In this document: in pieces, positions 18,481 through 28,010 of the stretch
How positions within the stretch are numbered: position 1 is the first letter of the stretch
Layout of the letters: every line of letters begins with the position of its first letter
Origin: CALGYY01 sp963678485
Lineage (GTDB): Bacteria > Bacteroidota > Bacteroidia > Bacteroidales > CAIWKO01
DNA length: 64,000 bases
Reading direction: 5' to 3'
Assembly: GCA_963678485.1 (NCBI GenBank)
Contig: OY782882.1
Span: 62,001-126,000, forward strand
The notes under the pieces: generated by a model
What the model was told of the DNA's origin: nothing
The model's database searches: none
What the model saw: the letters and a program-made list of their open reading frames with translations, nothing else
Made by a program: the position numbers and the translations under genes

Positions 18481-20109
18481 TTACTCTTTGACAATACGAA
18501 CCATTCTTTTAACTTTATCAGCGCTGAGCATTTCAATCAGGAATAATCCTGATTCTTCAGCAGTGAGATCAACCTTAAGTTCGCGTTGAACATTTGCACT
18601 TTGATAAACTACTTTACCAAGCGCATCATAAATGGTAACAGTACCCATATCATCTTTGGAGCTAATTGTAACTATACCTTTTGAAGGATTAGGGAAAATA
18701 GAAATGCCTTCTGCAAGCATTGCGTTTTCAACACCCAGACAAGAGTCAACAGTAATAGTAATCATATTAATTCCAACGCATCCATTAGCATCAGTACCAC
18801 TAGCAGTATAGGTGCGGGTTACAGTAGGTATGAAAGCAACACCATTGTTAACACCATAATTCCAACCGATAGAAGGTGCACCACTTGCTGTTAAAGTAAC
18901 AGCCTCACCCAAACATACCGAAGTTGCGGAAGGGGTAATAGCAATAGATGGCAACAAATTCACCGATACGCTAGTTGTATCTGCATCACCTGTTCCACAA
19001 GCATTTCCAGCAGTCACCATAATAGTACCCGGAGTATTCACTGCCGTTACTGTAACTGTATTCGTACCATTACCAGTGGTAATTGATAAACCACCAGTTG
19101 TTGACCATGTGTATGTACTAGCATAAGGCTGAGCGGCAACAGTGAATGTAGTCACCGAATTTTCGCATACTTCTGCTGCTGTGTCAACAAACACTGGAAT
19201 AGTTGCAAGCTTTTCAATGAAAGTTAATACTATAAGTCCATCTCCCGACCTGACACCCAGCATATTTGTACTATCAATAAGGGTAGTATCAATATGATTG
19301 AAACCACCAGCACCACCACCACCAGCGCCTTTATCGTTACCGGAACAACCAGAAGTACCGGCCGATCCGCCGCCACCACCAGCACCACCTACGAAACCGC
19401 CGCCGCCGCCGCCGCCGCCAGGAATACTACCATAGGTAAAACAGCAGCAACTTTGACCAGCACCACCAATGCCACCAGTACCGTTGACGTTTCCATTAGT
19501 ACCCGCGGTTCCACTAAATCCACCACAGCCGATTCCAGCTGAACCACCAGTTACACCTTGGCCGCCTTGGCCACCACCAGCAACTCCACCTGAAGTAGGA
19601 GAATCAGCTCCATTTGTGCCGTAGCCACCGCCACCATTTCCACCATTACCGCCTCCAGCAGGAGTAGTCTCGCAGCCGCCACGACCGCCACCGCCACCGC
19701 CACCGGCAACTAAAATGCGATCCGTTAAAGTCGATCCGTTGAAACGAATATCAGAAGCTCCACCACCGCCACCGGCGTTTTGAGAACCACCATTCGCACC
19801 ACCGTTAAAACCGCCTGTTGGTGCAGTACCCATGCCACCAACAAAAATGTAAATAATATCACCTTGAGAAACAGCACGCTTAGCAGAAACATAACCTCCC
19901 AAACCGCCACCACCTCCGGTCGAGCCATTTCCACCAACTGAACCAGCGCCGCCTTGTGCCCCCCAAACATCGAAGGTAATAGTATCAACGCCGCAGGGAA
20001 CAGTAAAAGATTCAAGACCACCAGTATAACTGTAGGTCACCACCGTTTGAGCCTGCGTTGCAAATGCAAACAGCCCAAACAAGAAAAAGCATAGAATAAG
20101 TTTCTTCAT
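18481..20109 (-). CDS. Glycine-rich secreted protein with T9SS type A sorting domain
   Basis: A 542-aa secreted protein. The signal peptide MKKLILCFFLFGLFAFATQAQ starts at 20109; an upstream in-frame ATG at 20163 lies beyond the promoter and is rejected. A strand-rich opening (VVTYSYTGGLESFTVPCGVDTITFDVWGA) leads into about 220 residues very rich in glycine (GGGGGLGGY, AGGGGGGGGRGG), similar to glycine-rich domains of animal and bacterial surface proteins. Ig/PKD-like modules (CENSVTTFTV; CLGEAVTLTAS) and a T9SS sorting domain (ISIFPNPSKGIV to VRIVKE) follow. Likely structural or adhesive. The GGN repeats make the antisense strand open over long stretches. Confidence 0.9.
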   Translation of the reverse strand: MKKLILCFFLFGLFAFATQAQTVVTYSYTGGLESFTVPCGVDTITFDVWGAQGGAGSVGGNGSTGGGGGLGGYVSAKRAVSQGDIIYIFVGGMGTAPTGGFNGGANGGSQNAGGGGGASDIRFNGSTLTDRILVAGGGGGGGRGGCETTPAGGGNGGNGGGGYGTNGADSPTSGGVAGGGQGGQGVTGGSAGIGCGGFSGTAGTNGNVNGTGGIGGAGQSCCCFTYGSIPGGGGGGGGFVGGAGGGGGSAGTSGCSGNDKGAGGGGAGGFNHIDTTLIDSTNMLGVRSGDGLIVLTFIEKLATIPVFVDTAAEVCENSVTTFTVAAQPYASTYTWSTTGGLSITTGNGTNTVTVTAVNTPGTIMVTAGNACGTGDADTTSVSVNLLPSIAITPSATSVCLGEAVTLTASGAPSIGWNYGVNNGVAFIPTVTRTYTASGTDANGCVGINMITITVDSCLGVENAMLAEGISIFPNPSKGIVTISSKDDMGTVTIYDALGKVVYQSANVQRELKVDLTAEESGLFLIEMLSADKVKRMVRIVKE

Positions 20110-20134
20110 AATTTCAACAATTAGTTTTAAGGTA

Positions 20135-20164
20135 CAAAAATACGCATTAAACAGGTTTAACAAA
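20135..20164 (-). promoter_or_regulatory. Promoter of the glycine-rich T9SS gene
   Basis: On the minus strand TTTG (20164-20161), 18 bp, then TATTTTTG (20142-20135): both Bacteroidota -33 and -7 elements at good spacing. Initiation near 20128 leaves a leader of about 20 bases before the ATG at 20109, and supports that start codon over the one at 20163. The rest of the gap up to 20453 is AT-rich with nothing recognisable. Confidence 0.6.
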
Positions 20165-20453
20165 AATTTAATTTAAAATTTAACATCTAATTTCGGGAAT
20201 TTTTGTGATATAATATTATTTTTCAATTCATTATATATATTTATAATTTATGAAGAATGGTTATAAATAATTAATTAACATACAGTTATGACAAGGATCA
20301 TAATGATTTATGACCCAAAATTCCAACACCAATATTTTATTGAATAATACGGCAACAATAAAAATAACATCGTGACTTGAAACGATGCTTTGCAATATCC
20401 ATAAAGGTAAAGAAGACTTCTTGTTTTGTCCCTTTACTATTCGAAAATCCCCA

Positions 20454-21857
20454 CTATTTCTCCCTTTCAATCTTCAATACTTCCCGAATATCCTGAACAA
20501 GCTTGTGAGCGAGATGCTCAGCCTTTGTCATAGAATCAGACTCAGCGTAAATCCTTATAATTGGTTCTGTATTCGACCGCCTCAAATGAACCCAGGCGTT
20601 ATCAAAATCAATACGTACACCGTCCACCGTATTGATGGGCTGTTTTGCGTACTTCTTTTGAATGCTCTCTAAAATCATATTGATATCAGTATTCGAACGA
20701 ACCTCAATTTTATTTTTCGAAATGTAGTAATCCGGATACAATTGCCTTAAGCGCGAACATGAACCTTTTGATTTCGCTAAATGCGTCAAAAACAACGCTA
20801 TACCAACAAGTGCATCACGTCCGTAATGCAATTCAGGGTAAATCACACCTCCATTTCCCTCGCCTCCGATAACAGCATTCTGAGCCTTCATCATCTCCAC
20901 AACATTTACCTCCCCAACGGCAGAAGGAAAGTACGATCCTCCAGCTTTGGTTGTCACATCGCGCAAAGCAGATGTGGAAGAAAGATTAGAAACCGTATTT
21001 CCGCATTGATTCTTTAAAACATAATCAGCCACAGCAACTAAGGTGTACTCTTCGCCAAACATTTCTCCGTTTTCATCAACAATGGCCAACCTGTCAACAT
21101 CAGGATCGACGGCAAAACCAGCATGAGACTTAGTTTTTATAACCGTCTGCGATAACTCCTGAAGATTCTCAGGTAGTGGCTCAGGATTATGAGGAAAAAT
21201 CCCATTAGGAGTGCAATACAACTCATTCACGACCTTAACTCCAAGGGCTTTCAACAGAGGTACAACTGCGAGCCCACCCGTTGAGTTAACAGCGTCCAGA
21301 GCAATTTTAAAACCGGCCGCTTTTATGGCCTCGGTATCTACCAATGGAAGCGCAAGTACTTGATCAATATGTCGTGCAATAGCTTTATCATCAGTGGAAT
21401 ACGTTCCAATTTTTTGAACTTCTTTATAAACAAGCGACGGATTATCAGCAACGTGAATGAAAGCTGCAGCAGTGGAATTATCTAAAAATTCACCACGCCC
21501 ATTCAATAATTTAAGAGCGTTCCACTGCATGGGATTGTGACTTGCCGTGATAATAATACCGCCATCGGCTTTAGCATCCACTACCGCCAACTCTACAGTG
21601 GGTGTGGTACTTAAACCCAGATCAATCACATCCGCTCCCATCGACATTAAAGCACCGCAAACCAACATATTGACCATAGTGCCTGAGATTCGGGCATCGC
21701 GACCAACAATAATACGAATCCGTTCTTTCCCGGTCTGCTCCGCAATAAACTGAGCATAAGCACAGCTGAATCTTAGGACATCGGCCGGACTGAGCCCTTC
21801 CCCCGCGGTTCCGCCAATGGTGCCCCGTATGCCCGATATCGATTTAATTAATGTCAT
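20454..21857 (-). CDS. glmM: Phosphoglucosamine mutase / phosphohexomutase
   Basis: A 467-aa alpha-D-phosphohexomutase. The N-terminal domain has SISGIRGTIGG; the phosphoserine loop is TASHNP with Ser106. The metal-binding loop is DPDVDRLA, the sugar-binding loop is GEGNGGVI, and the C-terminal phosphate-binding loop is RRSNTEPIIRIYAES. GlmM converts glucosamine-6-phosphate to glucosamine-1-phosphate for UDP-GlcNAc. Homologues in Bacteroidota are usually annotated glmM, but phosphomannomutase activity is possible: the sugar loop ends GNGG and not the SGH usual for classic GlmM. Transcribed alone from a TAAATTTG box. Confidence 0.88.
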   Translation of the reverse strand: MTLIKSISGIRGTIGGTAGEGLSPADVLRFSCAYAQFIAEQTGKERIRIIVGRDARISGTMVNMLVCGALMSMGADVIDLGLSTTPTVELAVVDAKADGGIIITASHNPMQWNALKLLNGRGEFLDNSTAAAFIHVADNPSLVYKEVQKIGTYSTDDKAIARHIDQVLALPLVDTEAIKAAGFKIALDAVNSTGGLAVVPLLKALGVKVVNELYCTPNGIFPHNPEPLPENLQELSQTVIKTKSHAGFAVDPDVDRLAIVDENGEMFGEEYTLVAVADYVLKNQCGNTVSNLSSTSALRDVTTKAGGSYFPSAVGEVNVVEMMKAQNAVIGGEGNGGVIYPELHYGRDALVGIALFLTHLAKSKGSCSRLRQLYPDYYISKNKIEVRSNTDINMILESIQKKYAKQPINTVDGVRIDFDNAWVHLRRSNTEPIIRIYAESDSMTKAEHLAHKLVQDIREVLKIEREK

Positions 21858-21876
21858 TGTTTTTTAATTTGGACAG

Positions 21877-21884
21877 CAAATTTA
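21877..21884 (-). promoter_or_regulatory. -7 promoter element of glmM (TAAATTTG)
   Basis: Minus-strand match to TAnnTTTG, 19 bp before the ATG at 21857. The leader would be about a dozen bases. Confidence 0.4.
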
Positions 21885-21972
21885 TCGCTTTTTCAATTGG
21901 TTCTGCATTTTCATTTTAATTTTTTAAAAAGCCGCGCTAATAAAGACTTTCATGACCCTGTTCATAAATATT

Positions 21973-22019
21973 TTCCTAATCGTTTAGGAATTTCGTACCT
22001 TTGACGGCGATTTTAGGAA
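21973..22019 (+). promoter_or_regulatory. Promoter with TTAGGAA operator-like repeats before the TPR operon
   Basis: TACCTTTG at 21996-22003 matches the -7 consensus. Immediately upstream is a perfect inverted repeat, TTCCTAA (21973-21979), TCGT, TTAGGAA (21984-21990), and a third TTAGGAA lies at 22013-22019, just downstream of the expected start site. Three copies of a 7-mer around one promoter suggest a regulator binding site. Confidence 0.45.
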
Positions 22020-22028
22020 AAGAGGAAT

Positions 22029-23444
22029 ATGAGTGAAGATTTTTCAGGAAGCGAAGAACACGAAGTAAGTGAATTGGTTTTTCGCTTTGAACAAATGTTA
22101 AGTAACAACCGCAGTATTTTTTTCGATGTAGAAGAATACGAGGAAATTATTGACTATTATTTGGATATTAATGATGTAAAAAAATCCAGTCTGGCAATTT
22201 CCCAAGCGATTGAACAACACCCTTATCACCATGCCTTTTTGATTCGTAAAGCCCGATTAATTGCAACGACCGGCAAACCGGAAAAAGCACTCGATCTGCT
22301 TAATCAACTTGAAAAACCTTACGGAAAAGAAATCGACCTTGTGTTCGCAAAAGCCGGCGTTTACAGCATGCTTAAGCAGCATCAAAAAGCCATCGACGAA
22401 TACATGAGCCTGCTCGATTTTTATGAAGAACCGGGCGAACTCTTTACAAATATTGCCTTCGAATTCGAGAATATGGGCAATTATAATAAGGCAGTTACCT
22501 ACTTGAAAAAAGCCATCGAGGTAGAACCGGAAAACGACGCACTACTTTATGAATTAGGCTATTGCTTCGAAGTAATCAACCGTACCGAAGATTCGGTGAA
22601 GTTCTTCCTCAATTATATTGATCAGAATCCCTACAGCGATGTGGCATGGTTCAACCTTGGAATTGCATACAGCAATCTCGAACTTTACGAAAAGGCCATC
22701 GAAGCTAACGATTACGTAATCGCTATTAACGAACATTTTTCTTCGGCCTATTTTAACAAAGCAAACTCCTACGCTAATATAGGCCAGCACGAAAATGCTA
22801 TCGCAGTGTATCTGGAAACACTAAAATATGAGGAGCCGGAACCTACTACCTTCTATTATCTTGGAGAATGTTACGAAAAACTGCAGCAATATAAAGAAGC
22901 TTCTGAATATTATATAAAAGCGGTTGAACTCGATAAATTCTATGGCGACGCATGGATTGGTCTTGGTAATGTTGCTGAAGAACTGGGCGATTTTAATCAA
23001 TCCTGTCTCTATATTGCGAAAGCCGTTGAATGCGAACCGGAAAACCCTGACTTTCTCTATATGTTAGGAGACATCCAATTAAGAATCAACCTACTTGAAA
23101 AAGCTGAGGACAGTTTCAGGAAAGTATTGGCCATTAATCCTGATCATGTTGAAATCTATGTTGACCTTTCAGAAGTAGTGGCTGAACGAACCGGTATTAT
23201 TGATGCATTGGAAATCGTGAACGCAGGTATTAAGTATTCACCAGGGAATTCGCTCAATCACTATCGCGCTGCTGCCTATCAATTGCTACTGGGACAAAAA
23301 ACACTGGCGCTGGAAACACTCGAACGCGCACTTATTCTTGACAGCAAATCCGTTCAGGAAATATTCAGCTATCTACCCGAGATTATTCAATATCCTGAGT
23401 TCATGGAGCTGATTGAACAGTATAAACCAACAGACGATAAGTAA
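22029..23444 (+). CDS. Tetratricopeptide repeat protein
   Basis: A 471-aa soluble, acidic protein made almost wholly of TPR units of 34 residues (for example AVTYLKKAIEVEPENDALLYELGYCFEVINRTEDSV, split here across helices A and B; AWFNLGIAYSNLELYEKAIEAND; AWIGLGNVAEELGDFNQS). No signal peptide or membrane segment is seen, so it probably acts as a cytoplasmic protein-protein scaffold. It heads a four-gene run with comA, dedA and aroE; only 1 bp separates it from the comA ATG. The conserved pairing with comA in this lineage may mean shared regulation and not shared biochemistry. Confidence 0.9.
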   Translation: MSEDFSGSEEHEVSELVFRFEQMLSNNRSIFFDVEEYEEIIDYYLDINDVKKSSLAISQAIEQHPYHHAFLIRKARLIATTGKPEKALDLLNQLEKPYGKEIDLVFAKAGVYSMLKQHQKAIDEYMSLLDFYEEPGELFTNIAFEFENMGNYNKAVTYLKKAIEVEPENDALLYELGYCFEVINRTEDSVKFFLNYIDQNPYSDVAWFNLGIAYSNLELYEKAIEANDYVIAINEHFSSAYFNKANSYANIGQHENAIAVYLETLKYEEPEPTTFYYLGECYEKLQQYKEASEYYIKAVELDKFYGDAWIGLGNVAEELGDFNQSCLYIAKAVECEPENPDFLYMLGDIQLRINLLEKAEDSFRKVLAINPDHVEIYVDLSEVVAERTGIIDALEIVNAGIKYSPGNSLNHYRAAAYQLLLGQKTLALETLERALILDSKSVQEIFSYLPEIIQYPEFMELIEQYKPTDDK

Positions 23445-23445
23445 G

Positions 23446-24237
23446 ATGTCATTATTGAATTATCAACTTCCCTTTATTCCTGTCCGTACCAGCAAACCCA
23501 GGAATACCGGACTCAATATGGTGATGGACAAAGGTCTTAGTCCCATGGAAGCCACCAATCTTTGTAACTCCGCCGCACATCTGGTGGATTATGTTAAACT
23601 TGGATTCGGAACCAGCGCCATTACAGCCGGATTAAAAGAAAAACTCGAAATATACCGCAACGCAGGCATTCGTGTATACCTTGGAGGTACTCTTTTCGAA
23701 GCATTTATCATTCGGGGAATGTACAACGACTACATTCAACTTGCCCAGAGCCTCGGGCTGGAAACCATTGAAGTATCCGATGGATCCATGAAAATGGAAC
23801 ACAAACAAAAATGCGAATATATACACCAGCTTTCTCAGAAATTTCAGGTAATCTCTGAAGTAGGATCTAAAGATGCTTCAGTCCATATCGACAATGCAAC
23901 ATGGATTGAATCCATGGAATCTGAACTGAAAGCCGGGGCATTTAAGGTAATTGCAGAAGCACGCGAAAGCGGAACTGTTGGCATTTTCGATGCTCAAGGA
24001 AAAGCAGAAACCGATCTTATCGACGAAATCGTTCAACGCGTTCCTGTCGAATCTATCATTTGGGAAACACCACTCAAAAACCAACAGATTTGGTTTATTA
24101 AAAAGTTCGGCGCCAATGTAAACCTTGGCAATATCGCATCAAACGAAGTCATCGCACTTGAAACACTGCGTCTGGGATTGAGGGGAGACACCTTCTTCAC
24201 CTTCCTTCCGGATGAGCTTCAGAAATTCAAACTCTAA
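23446..24237 (+). CDS. comA: Phosphosulfolactate synthase (ComA family)
   Basis: A 263-aa TIM-barrel enzyme of the ComA family, which adds sulfite to phosphoenolpyruvate to give (R)-phosphosulfolactate. Characteristic segments are RNTGLNMVMDKGLSP, VDYVKLGFGTSA, VYLGGTLFEAFI, TIEVSDGSM and VISEVGSKD. The pathway is known best from coenzyme M biosynthesis in methanogens. In bacteria the product may feed sulfolactate or sulfonate metabolism; a link to sulfonolipid synthesis in Bacteroidota is conjecture. Start at 23446 is chosen because it follows the TPR stop by one base; the ATG at 23413 lies inside the TPR gene. Confidence 0.9.
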   Translation: MSLLNYQLPFIPVRTSKPRNTGLNMVMDKGLSPMEATNLCNSAAHLVDYVKLGFGTSAITAGLKEKLEIYRNAGIRVYLGGTLFEAFIIRGMYNDYIQLAQSLGLETIEVSDGSMKMEHKQKCEYIHQLSQKFQVISEVGSKDASVHIDNATWIESMESELKAGAFKVIAEARESGTVGIFDAQGKAETDLIDEIVQRVPVESIIWETPLKNQQIWFIKKFGANVNLGNIASNEVIALETLRLGLRGDTFFTFLPDELQKFKL

Positions 24238-24260
24238 CAACATACTAACATAAGATTTAT

Positions 24261-24965
24261 ATGAATAAAGTATTGAACTTTATCCTGCTGAATATCGACA
24301 GCACTTCACAACGTATTAATGCTGTCGCTTCTAATTCAAGTTTAACGCAAAGTATCGCTACATGGGCCACGCATATGCTCGACACTACCGGTTATGCCGG
24401 ACTTGTTTTGCTCATGGCATTGGAAAGTATGATTGCGCCTATTCCCAGTGAAGCAGTTATGCCATTTGCAGGATTTTTAATTGTGAAAGGAACATTTTCA
24501 TGGGCTGGTGTTATTTTCTTTTCAACCCTTGGAAGTATTCTTGGTTCTCTTGTCTCCTATTATCTTGGCTATTGGGGCGGTAGACCAATCGTACTTAAAG
24601 TTGGAAAATTCTTCTTGCTCGACAAATCTCATTTGGATGCGACCGAAAAATATTTCACTAAAAAAGGCGAAATAACCATTCTTATCGCCCGCTTTATCCC
24701 TGTAATTCGACATCTCATTTCAATTCCTGCCGGACTTGCAAAAATGAATATCTGGAAGTTTTTAATCTACACCCTTGTTGGTGCAGCATGCTGGAATACC
24801 TTGCTCACGATTGCAGGCTATTACCTTCAGAACAACTGGAATTCACTGATGAAATATAGTCACATTATTGATATCGTAATTGTGGCCGTTCTTGCTCTTG
24901 CATTCATCTACGTTGTGTACAAATTAGTGAAGGATTACAAAAAACGCAAAGCAGAAGGTAAATAG
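24261..24965 (+). CDS. DedA family membrane protein
   Basis: A 234-aa integral membrane protein of the DedA/SNARE-associated (VTT) superfamily, members of which flip undecaprenyl phosphate or phospholipids or affect membrane potential. Family motifs: ALESMIAPIPSEAVMPFAGFL (about 56-76, the re-entrant E-x-P-x-P-x-E type signature), ARFIPVIRHLISIPAGLAKM and a terminal TM helix before a basic tail (KDYKKRKAEGK). The N-terminal ~35 residues are not hydrophobic. It follows comA by 23 bp. Substrate unknown. Confidence 0.9.
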   Translation: MNKVLNFILLNIDSTSQRINAVASNSSLTQSIATWATHMLDTTGYAGLVLLMALESMIAPIPSEAVMPFAGFLIVKGTFSWAGVIFFSTLGSILGSLVSYYLGYWGGRPIVLKVGKFFLLDKSHLDATEKYFTKKGEITILIARFIPVIRHLISIPAGLAKMNIWKFLIYTLVGAACWNTLLTIAGYYLQNNWNSLMKYSHIIDIVIVAVLALAFIYVVYKLVKDYKKRKAEGK

Positions 24966-25027
24966 CCACTGCCCAAACTTTTTTTCAGGCCTTGATAACG
25001 AGGTATTTTTAGCAAACACTTCATCAT

Positions 25028-25795
25028 ATGGAGCATCAAAATAATCTCGTTACAACTAAAAAATACGGACTGATTGGATATCCGCTGGGACACTCCTTTT
25101 CAGAAAAATATTTCAGCAGAAAATTCGAACTACTCGGAATCAACGATGCCAGCTATCGTTTATTCCCAATCGCTGATATTGCTTTGTTACCAGACCTTAT
25201 ACGCAAAGAAAAGCTTAAGGGCTTTACCGTCACTATTCCTTACAAAACCGCAGTCATTCCTTTGTTGAATAACATCAGTACAGAGGCATCGCAAATTGGT
25301 GCAGTAAATACCGTTTGTGTTGATAATGTTGACGGGAATATTTCACTTACTGGTCACAACACCGATGCTCCGGCCTTTTTACAAACCCTAAAAAAGCTGG
25401 ATTTATCAGCATTCCGATCTGCTCTGATTCTGGGCAATGGTGGGGCATCCAGAGCAGTAGCCTATGTGTTGAAGCAACTTAACATCAGTTATAAAATTGT
25501 TGGTCGCGTTGCTGCAAAGCAGGATTTATCCTACGATGCGCTTACTCAAGAAATGATTGCAACTCACAAATTGATTATTAATACTACGCCCTTGGGGATG
25601 GCTCCGCACACCGAAACCTTTCCTGATATTCCCTACCATGGCATTACAACAGAGCATATAATTTATGATCTCGTGTATAATCCAGAGCAAACACGCTTTA
25701 TGCAGATTGCAGAACAACAGGGCGCCAAGGTAATTAACGGTTTGGAGATGTTATACACTCAAGCTGACCTTGCCTGGAATATTTGGAATCCCTAG
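25028..25795 (+). CDS. aroE: Shikimate dehydrogenase
   Basis: Reduces 3-dehydroshikimate to shikimate with NADPH in aromatic amino acid synthesis. The 255-aa length is slightly short but normal for Bacteroidota. Substrate-binding and catalytic residues: GYPLGHSFS (18-26), catalytic Lys73 in TIPYKTAV, and Asn111/Asp113 in GHNTDAP. The nucleotide-binding turn is LGNGGASRAVAY, and the TTPLGM motif follows. It is last in the TPR-comA-dedA-aroE run (62 bp after dedA) and may also use a TATTTTTA box near 25002. Converges with uvrB. Confidence 0.95.
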   Translation: MEHQNNLVTTKKYGLIGYPLGHSFSEKYFSRKFELLGINDASYRLFPIADIALLPDLIRKEKLKGFTVTIPYKTAVIPLLNNISTEASQIGAVNTVCVDNVDGNISLTGHNTDAPAFLQTLKKLDLSAFRSALILGNGGASRAVAYVLKQLNISYKIVGRVAAKQDLSYDALTQEMIATHKLIINTTPLGMAPHTETFPDIPYHGITTEHIIYDLVYNPEQTRFMQIAEQQGAKVINGLEMLYTQADLAWNIWNP

Positions 25796-25829
25796 ACACT
25801 TGCCTTGCTAAAGTGATATTTTCTGTTTG

Positions 25830-27851
25830 TTATTTTTTCTCGATTAGCTTTTCCAACTCAAACATTTCATCGCGCAATCGAGCAGCTTCAATAAAATCAA
25901 GTTCCTTAACAGCAGCCTCCATCAACTTTCGTGTCTTCTGTAAGGCTTTTCCCAACTGCTCTTTGCTCATATAAGCAACTACTGGATCAGCAGCTACATT
26001 ACCTTCGCTGCGTTCAATATAAGGCTGCGGCTCCTTGTACTTATTATCAGCAACCCTTGTCTGTCCAAGGATGGAATCAGTAGATTTTATAATAGCAGTC
26101 GGTGTAATATTATATTTAAGATTATAGGCAATCTGTTTCTCCCGCCTACGCTCAGTCTCTTCAATCGTTTTACGCATGGATTCTGTAATCTTCTCACCAT
26201 ACATAATCACTTTTGCATTCAGATTACGCGCCGCACGGCCTGAAGTCTGTGTAAGCGAGCGAGCAGATCGCAAAAAACCTTCTTTATCTGCATCCAGTAT
26301 GGCCACCAGCGAAACCTCAGGAAGATCAAGGCCTTCCCTAAGGAGATTCACACCAATCAACACATCAAACTCTCCGGTTCGTAGACCTCTGATAATCTCA
26401 ACACGGTCAAGCGTCTGTACTTCCGAATGAATATAACGACAACGGATCCCCATCTTCGCAAGATACTTACTTAGCTCTTCCGCCATTCGCTTGGTTAGCG
26501 TTGTGACCAACACCCGCTCTCCCACATCAATCCGAAGTTTGAGTTCGCCCATCAAGTCATCCACCTGATTAAGGCTCGGTCGTACTTCAATGATTGGATC
26601 AAGCAATCCTGTAGGACGAACCACCTGCTCTACTACCACACCTTCCGACAAGGCTAATTCATAATCAGCCGGGGTAGCACTTACAAACAGCACCTGTCCT
26701 AACATTGCCTCAAACTCTTCAAATTTCAGCGGACGATTGTCCATTGCCGAAGGAAGGCGAAATCCATGCTCCACAAGGATTTGCTTACGCGAACGATCGC
26801 CGCCATACATGGCATGCAACTGTGGCATGGTCACATGACTCTCGTCAATAACCATCAAATAATCATCAGGAAAATAATCCAGCAAACAGAAAGGCCGTGT
26901 ACCGGGCTTGCGACGGTCGAAATAGCGTGAATAGTTTTCAATACCTGAGCAATAACCAAGTTCGCGCATCATCTCAATATCATATCCTACACGATCCTCC
27001 AGACGTTTTGCCTCTTCCAGTCTGCCATTGCTATTGAAATAATTTGCCTGAGCATACATATCCTGCTGTATCTCATCCAACGCACGTTTCATGCTATCCT
27101 GAGATGTAATAAATATGTTTGCAGGATAAATATTTAACTGATCAAAATTCTCAACCTTGCGACCGCTGATTGGGTCAATGGTAGCAATGCTTTCAAGCTC
27201 CTGATCGTAAAACGAAAGGCGGAAACACACATCGCCATAGGCAGGAAAAACATCCACAATATCTCCTCTCACCCTAAACTGGGAGCGGCTGATATCATAT
27301 TCGGTGCGTGAATACATATTGTTAACCAAAGCAACAAGGAACTTGCTACGATCAATCATATCTCCTGTTTGCAGATGAATAACATTCTGCTCAAAATCGT
27401 CGGGGTTTCCTATACCATAAATACACGACACTGAAGAAATAACAATTACATCGCGTCGCCCTGAAAGCAGCGAAGAAGTGGCACTCAAACGCAACTTTTC
27501 AATCTCATCATTAATGGCAAGATCTTTCTCAATGTATGTGTTACTCACCGGCAGATAGGCTTCGGGCTGGTAATAATCATAATAGGAAACAAAATACTCT
27601 ACGGCATTTTCAGGAAAGAATTGCTTAAACTCACCGTACAGCTGGGCTGCCAGCGTCTTGTTATGAGAAAGAATTAGTGTCGGACGCTGAACCTCCTGTA
27701 TGACATTGGCAATCGTAAATGTCTTCCCGGAACCCGTAACCCCCAGTAATATCTGAGCAAAGTCACCCCTACGCAGACCTTCTACCAATTGTTTGATAGC
27801 TTCGGGCTGATCACCCGTCGGGTAAAACGATGAAGTGAGCTTAAAATCCAT
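25830..27851 (-). CDS. uvrB: Excinuclease ABC subunit UvrB
   Basis: DNA-damage recognition helicase of nucleotide excision repair; receives DNA from UvrA and recruits UvrC. The length of 673 aa is standard. Walker A is GVTGSGKT (37-44), the damage-probing beta hairpin is in YYDYYQPEAY, the DEAD-like motif is DESHVT, and helicase motifs V/VI are NLLREGLDLPEVSL and QTSGRAARN. A C-terminal UVR motif (MEAAVKELDFIEAARLRDEM) binds UvrC. All motifs are intact. Stand-alone gene with its own -7 element. Confidence 0.98.
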   Translation of the reverse strand: MDFKLTSSFYPTGDQPEAIKQLVEGLRRGDFAQILLGVTGSGKTFTIANVIQEVQRPTLILSHNKTLAAQLYGEFKQFFPENAVEYFVSYYDYYQPEAYLPVSNTYIEKDLAINDEIEKLRLSATSSLLSGRRDVIVISSVSCIYGIGNPDDFEQNVIHLQTGDMIDRSKFLVALVNNMYSRTEYDISRSQFRVRGDIVDVFPAYGDVCFRLSFYDQELESIATIDPISGRKVENFDQLNIYPANIFITSQDSMKRALDEIQQDMYAQANYFNSNGRLEEAKRLEDRVGYDIEMMRELGYCSGIENYSRYFDRRKPGTRPFCLLDYFPDDYLMVIDESHVTMPQLHAMYGGDRSRKQILVEHGFRLPSAMDNRPLKFEEFEAMLGQVLFVSATPADYELALSEGVVVEQVVRPTGLLDPIIEVRPSLNQVDDLMGELKLRIDVGERVLVTTLTKRMAEELSKYLAKMGIRCRYIHSEVQTLDRVEIIRGLRTGEFDVLIGVNLLREGLDLPEVSLVAILDADKEGFLRSARSLTQTSGRAARNLNAKVIMYGEKITESMRKTIEETERRREKQIAYNLKYNITPTAIIKSTDSILGQTRVADNKYKEPQPYIERSEGNVAADPVVAYMSKEQLGKALQKTRKLMEAAVKELDFIEAARLRDEMFELEKLIEKK

Positions 27852-27880
27852 AGCAATAATTTTTAGAAAAATTCAACCTG

Positions 27881-27888
27881 CAAAGGTA
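27881..27888 (-). promoter_or_regulatory. -7 promoter element of uvrB (TACCTTTG)
   Basis: Minus-strand match to TAnnTTTG located 29 bp before the uvrB ATG at 27851. No LexA-like box was recognised around it. Confidence 0.45.
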
Positions 27889-28010
27889 AACAATAGCAGA
27901 GAAATTATGAATAATGCTTACTTTTACTCTTGAGATGTTATATACTTCCTTTGTAAATAGAATTTGATAACACAATTAACATATATACAAATCTTCTAAA
28001 ACCCTGACAT

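Noticed and set aside
19294..20021. Long plus- and minus-frame alternatives over the glycine-rich gene (Thr/Ala-rich or Val/Leu-rich products)
   Set aside because: GGN codon runs leave other frames open. The frame with signal peptide, Ig-like modules and T9SS domain is the real one.
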